The position numbers and the translations under genes were made by a program. From positions 1 through 64,000 of the forward strand of contig NZ_BAUT01000002.1 of NCBI RefSeq assembly GCF_000513095.1: a DNA stretch of 64,000 nucleotides. The letters are read 5' to 3'. The stretch is from Halalkalibacter wakoensis JCM 9140. GTDB taxonomy: Bacteria > Bacillota > Bacilli > Bacillales > Bacillaceae_D. The notes beneath the pieces are model-generated. The model was not told the origin of the DNA, made no database searches, and was given only the letters and a program-made list of their open reading frames with translations. How positions within the stretch are numbered: the first letter of the stretch is position 1; every line of letters starts with the position of its first letter. Positions 62,016 to 64,000 of the stretch are shown piece by piece.

Positions 62016-64000
62016 CTATTGTCTTTTTTTTGTTCGGGTTTTTCGTTTTCTTTTTTCTGCTAGTTTTTCAAATAGTTTGGCTGTTGTAATGTCGTTTACG
62101 GCCTCGAAGAATACCTTTTTTCGATCCTCTTGTGACAACGTATTTTGCTGTTCGTTAGAAACGGATTGTGATTGGATCAGATTTTGGATATCACTTAACA
62201 CATCTTTCTGGGACCATTGCTTTGATCTCATTGAATGAGGCTTATTTGTTTTTCTTTTTTCTTGAATTCGATAAATAAGAACTTTTAATAATTCATCTTG
62301 ACCAGAGATCTCTTGAATAATTAATTGTTTTCGATTCTTTTTCTTCATCGTTGGTTTGTTCATTGATTCCTGTAAGAATTCTTTTATTTCATGTTTGTCG
62401 TCTTCTTCAAAAAAGCTCACCTGTTCTGTTAGATCATGAGTAATGTCATCAATGTCCTTGTATTCCTCTTGCATGTCATTTTCATCAAAGCTTGCTGCGT
62501 CATTTAAGTCCTTAATCACGTCCTCAAGAAGCATGTTATCTTCGCTAGGTGCAAGTGTGTCGTCTTCATCGTTTGAGCTAATTTGATTATTTAAGTCATC
62601 AATGACCTCATCAAGAGGCACCTTATCATTAAAAGTGGGTACGAGCGTTTCCGGTGAATCTTCCTCAGAATTCACTTGATCATTGAGGTCCTCGATGATC
62701 TCATTAAGAGGTTTGTTGTCTTCGCTAGGTGCAAGTGTGTCGTCTTCATCGTTTGAACTAATTTGATCATTTAGGTCATCAATCACCTCATCAAGAGACA
62801 CCTTATCATCCAAAGAGGGTACGAGGGTTTCCGATGAATCTTCCTCAGAATTGACTTGATCATTGAGGTCTTCGATGATCTCATTAAGAGGTATAACGTC
62901 TTCGGTAGGTTCTGGTTCTTGTTCCAAAGAAGTATGGTCTTCATCAATAGAACTCATCTGATCATTTGAGTCTGTGCGATCATCAATCAAACGATCTTTT
63001 GTTTGTTCAACTTCATCTAACACGGGTGAAAGCTGATCAAATTGAGTAGGCTCATCAGCTAGTTGATCACGGTGTTCATCAACTGTTTTTACAGGGGTTT
63101 CATCATTTGTTTGATCGATCATTTGAACACTGATTCCCTTTTCAATACGTTTTTTCATTTCACTCCATATGCTGTCGATTTCACTTATAACTCGAGACCA
63201 AGTATATTGGCTTTCAGCTAGTTCTCTTCCTTTTTTTCCTAATTCTTTTGAAAGAGATGGGTTAGATAATAAGTGCGAAATTTGATCTGCGAATGCTTGA
63301 GGGTCTTCTGGATTGTCAATGACAAAGCCATTTCCATTAGGAATGATGACCTCAGCATTTCCCCCACGATTTGTTGTAACAATCGGCAACCCTGATGCCA
63401 TAGCTTCATAGTGCACTCGTGCTAATGGCTCTTGCCATTGTGACGTACAAACAAAAACGTCAGAAGCAGCAAACCACTTTTGGATTTCACTCGGGTGAAC
63501 AAATCCGGTGTTAATAACAGGAACAGGCAATCTTGCTGCAAGAGCTCGAACATATCCTATATAGTCCGTTACCTCATCAACACTAAACCATTTGCTTCCT
63601 ACTATAACCAGAGCAATATCAGGATGCTTTTTTGTAATTTCCGGCACAGCTCTAATTAGGACATCGACTCCTTTGTTAGGAGAGAGGCGTCCAGCAAATA
63701 GAATGACCTTTTTTCCCTCAAGGTTGTTTTCCTTTCTTATTTGTTCTCTCATTTCTTTCGCTTTAGTAGAAGAAGGGGGAACAAAACGAGAGATGTCTAC
63801 CCCTGAGTAAATCGTTTGAATTTTATTTTTTGCTTTTGGGAACGGTTCATAAATGGTCTTACCAATATAATCACTTACAGTTATAATGTGATCTAACTCA
63901 TCTACCACTTTTGATGCTTCTTCTTGGTCAATTTTCTCAGGTTTAAACATATCATTATGCATACTTAAAATAAGCCTGGCATTTGGGGCACATTCACGAA
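62016..64000 (-). CDS. ytcC: GT4 glycosyltransferase with acidic repeat tail (YtcC-like), 5' end outside window
   Basis: Partial: the frame stays open to the right edge, where upstream codons read RECAPNARLILSMHNDMF, so the ATG at 63962 is internal. GT-B domain: DHIITVSDYIGKTIYEPF, ILFAGRLSPNKGVDVLIRAV, VIVGSKWF, CTSQWQEPLARVHYEAMASGLPIVTTNRGGNAEVI (E-x7-E donor motif). After about residue 285 comes an unusual 360-aa acidic tail with 60-aa repeats (LNEIIEDLNDQVNSEEDS, LDEVIDDLNDQISSNDEDD) and a basic C-terminus (KLAEKRKRKTRTKKRQ). B. subtilis YtcC lacks such a tail as far as I remember. Probable spore polysaccharide enzyme. Confidence 0.85.
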   Translation of the reverse strand, partial: RECAPNARLILSMHNDMFKPEKIDQEEASKVVDELDHIITVSDYIGKTIYEPFPKAKNKIQTIYSGVDISRFVPPSSTKAKEMREQIRKENNLEGKKVILFAGRLSPNKGVDVLIRAVPEITKKHPDIALVIVGSKWFSVDEVTDYIGYVRALAARLPVPVINTGFVHPSEIQKWFAASDVFVCTSQWQEPLARVHYEAMASGLPIVTTNRGGNAEVIIPNGNGFVIDNPEDPQAFADQISHLLSNPSLSKELGKKGRELAESQYTWSRVISEIDSIWSEMKKRIEKGISVQMIDQTNDETPVKTVDEHRDQLADEPTQFDQLSPVLDEVEQTKDRLIDDRTDSNDQMSSIDEDHTSLEQEPEPTEDVIPLNEIIEDLNDQVNSEEDSSETLVPSLDDKVSLDEVIDDLNDQISSNDEDDTLAPSEDNKPLNEIIEDLNDQVNSEEDSPETLVPTFNDKVPLDEVIDDLNNQISSNDEDDTLAPSEDNMLLEDVIKDLNDAASFDENDMQEEYKDIDDITHDLTEQVSFFEEDDKHEIKEFLQESMNKPTMKKKNRKQLIIQEISGQDELLKVLIYRIQEKRKTNKPHSMRSKQWSQKDVLSDIQNLIQSQSVSNEQQNTLSQEDRKKVFFEAVNDITTAKLFEKLAEKRKRKTRTKKRQ
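62520..62940 (-). repeat. 180-bp tandem repeat in the glycosyltransferase gene
   Basis: The block beginning TTCGCTAGGTGCAAGTGTGT at 62541 returns at 62721 and, more diverged, at 62901: period 180 bp (60 codons, in frame). Between units 1 and 2 most bases are identical. It encodes acidic, probably disordered or helical LNDQ-rich units. Confidence 0.85.

Noticed and set aside
1-64000. CRISPR arrays, rRNA genes, transposase genes
   Set aside because: No regularly spaced repeats, no rRNA-like sequence and no transposase motif were seen.

Overview
The window reads as chromosome from a low-GC, endospore-forming Bacillaceae, probably an alkaliphile-like aerobic or facultative bacillus. The evidence is a run of small acid-soluble spore protein genes (sspP, sspO, sspN, tlp) around aconitase in near B. 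subtilis gene order, a ytdA-ytcA-ytcB-ytcC-like spore polysaccharide cluster, CheV, YeeI, YneQ, YneR and a queCDEF operon behind a preQ1-I riboswitch. Unusually for a bacillus, the organism decodes UGA as selenocysteine: tRNA-Sec, selA, selB and selD are all here.

Positions 1-12.36 kb are an AT-rich accessory island ending at the 3' end of the tRNA-Sec gene (selC). From the tRNA leftward it carries a tyrosine integrase, a nuclease with five tandem zinc knuckles and a PD-(D/E)XK domain, an AP2/HNH-type phage protein, a Gabija-like defence pair (OLD nuclease plus UvrD-like helicase), a large primase-helicase fusion, a zinc-ribbon protein, a DUF1643 protein and a decayed DUF45 fragment. No second attachment site was found, so the island probably continues left of the window.

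Positions 12.36-26.3 kb are the selenium region: tRNA-Sec with its promoter, a 2Fe-2S ferredoxin, yeeI, selB, a glycosyltransferase overlapping selB, a PhnD/PhnE/PhnC-type ABC transporter, a membrane protein, selD (itself a selenoprotein with an in-frame UGA), a SelW-like CxxU selenoprotein and selA. Two more UGA-containing genes, both HesB-like, lie at 46.8 and 49.0 kb, and a Cys-type HesB paralogue (yneR) at 51.7 kb. These UGA genes are split or missed by ordinary gene calling. The glycosyltransferase and PhnDEC transporter inside the selenium locus are the best candidates for under-described selenium chemistry, namely uptake and possibly a selenosugar-type product.

Positions 26.3-58.7 kb are mostly ordinary core genome: spore proteins, acnA, membrane proteins, CopC/CopD, tandem AAA+ ATPase, nadE, PHP phosphatase, RNase H-like protein, metA, an EAL protein, MFS transporter, Hsp20, dipeptidase, foldase lipoprotein, cheV, msrA, esterase, aminopeptidase and queuosine genes. 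Positions 58.7-64 kb hold the nucleotide-sugar and glycosyltransferase cluster; the last gene runs off the right edge.

A cross-cutting observation is that at least six apparent single-base deletions break five conserved genes (nadE, ykuI-like, yneR twice, ampS, ytcB), all outside the island. This pattern, including an enzyme normally essential, looks more like sequencing or assembly error than real gene decay.
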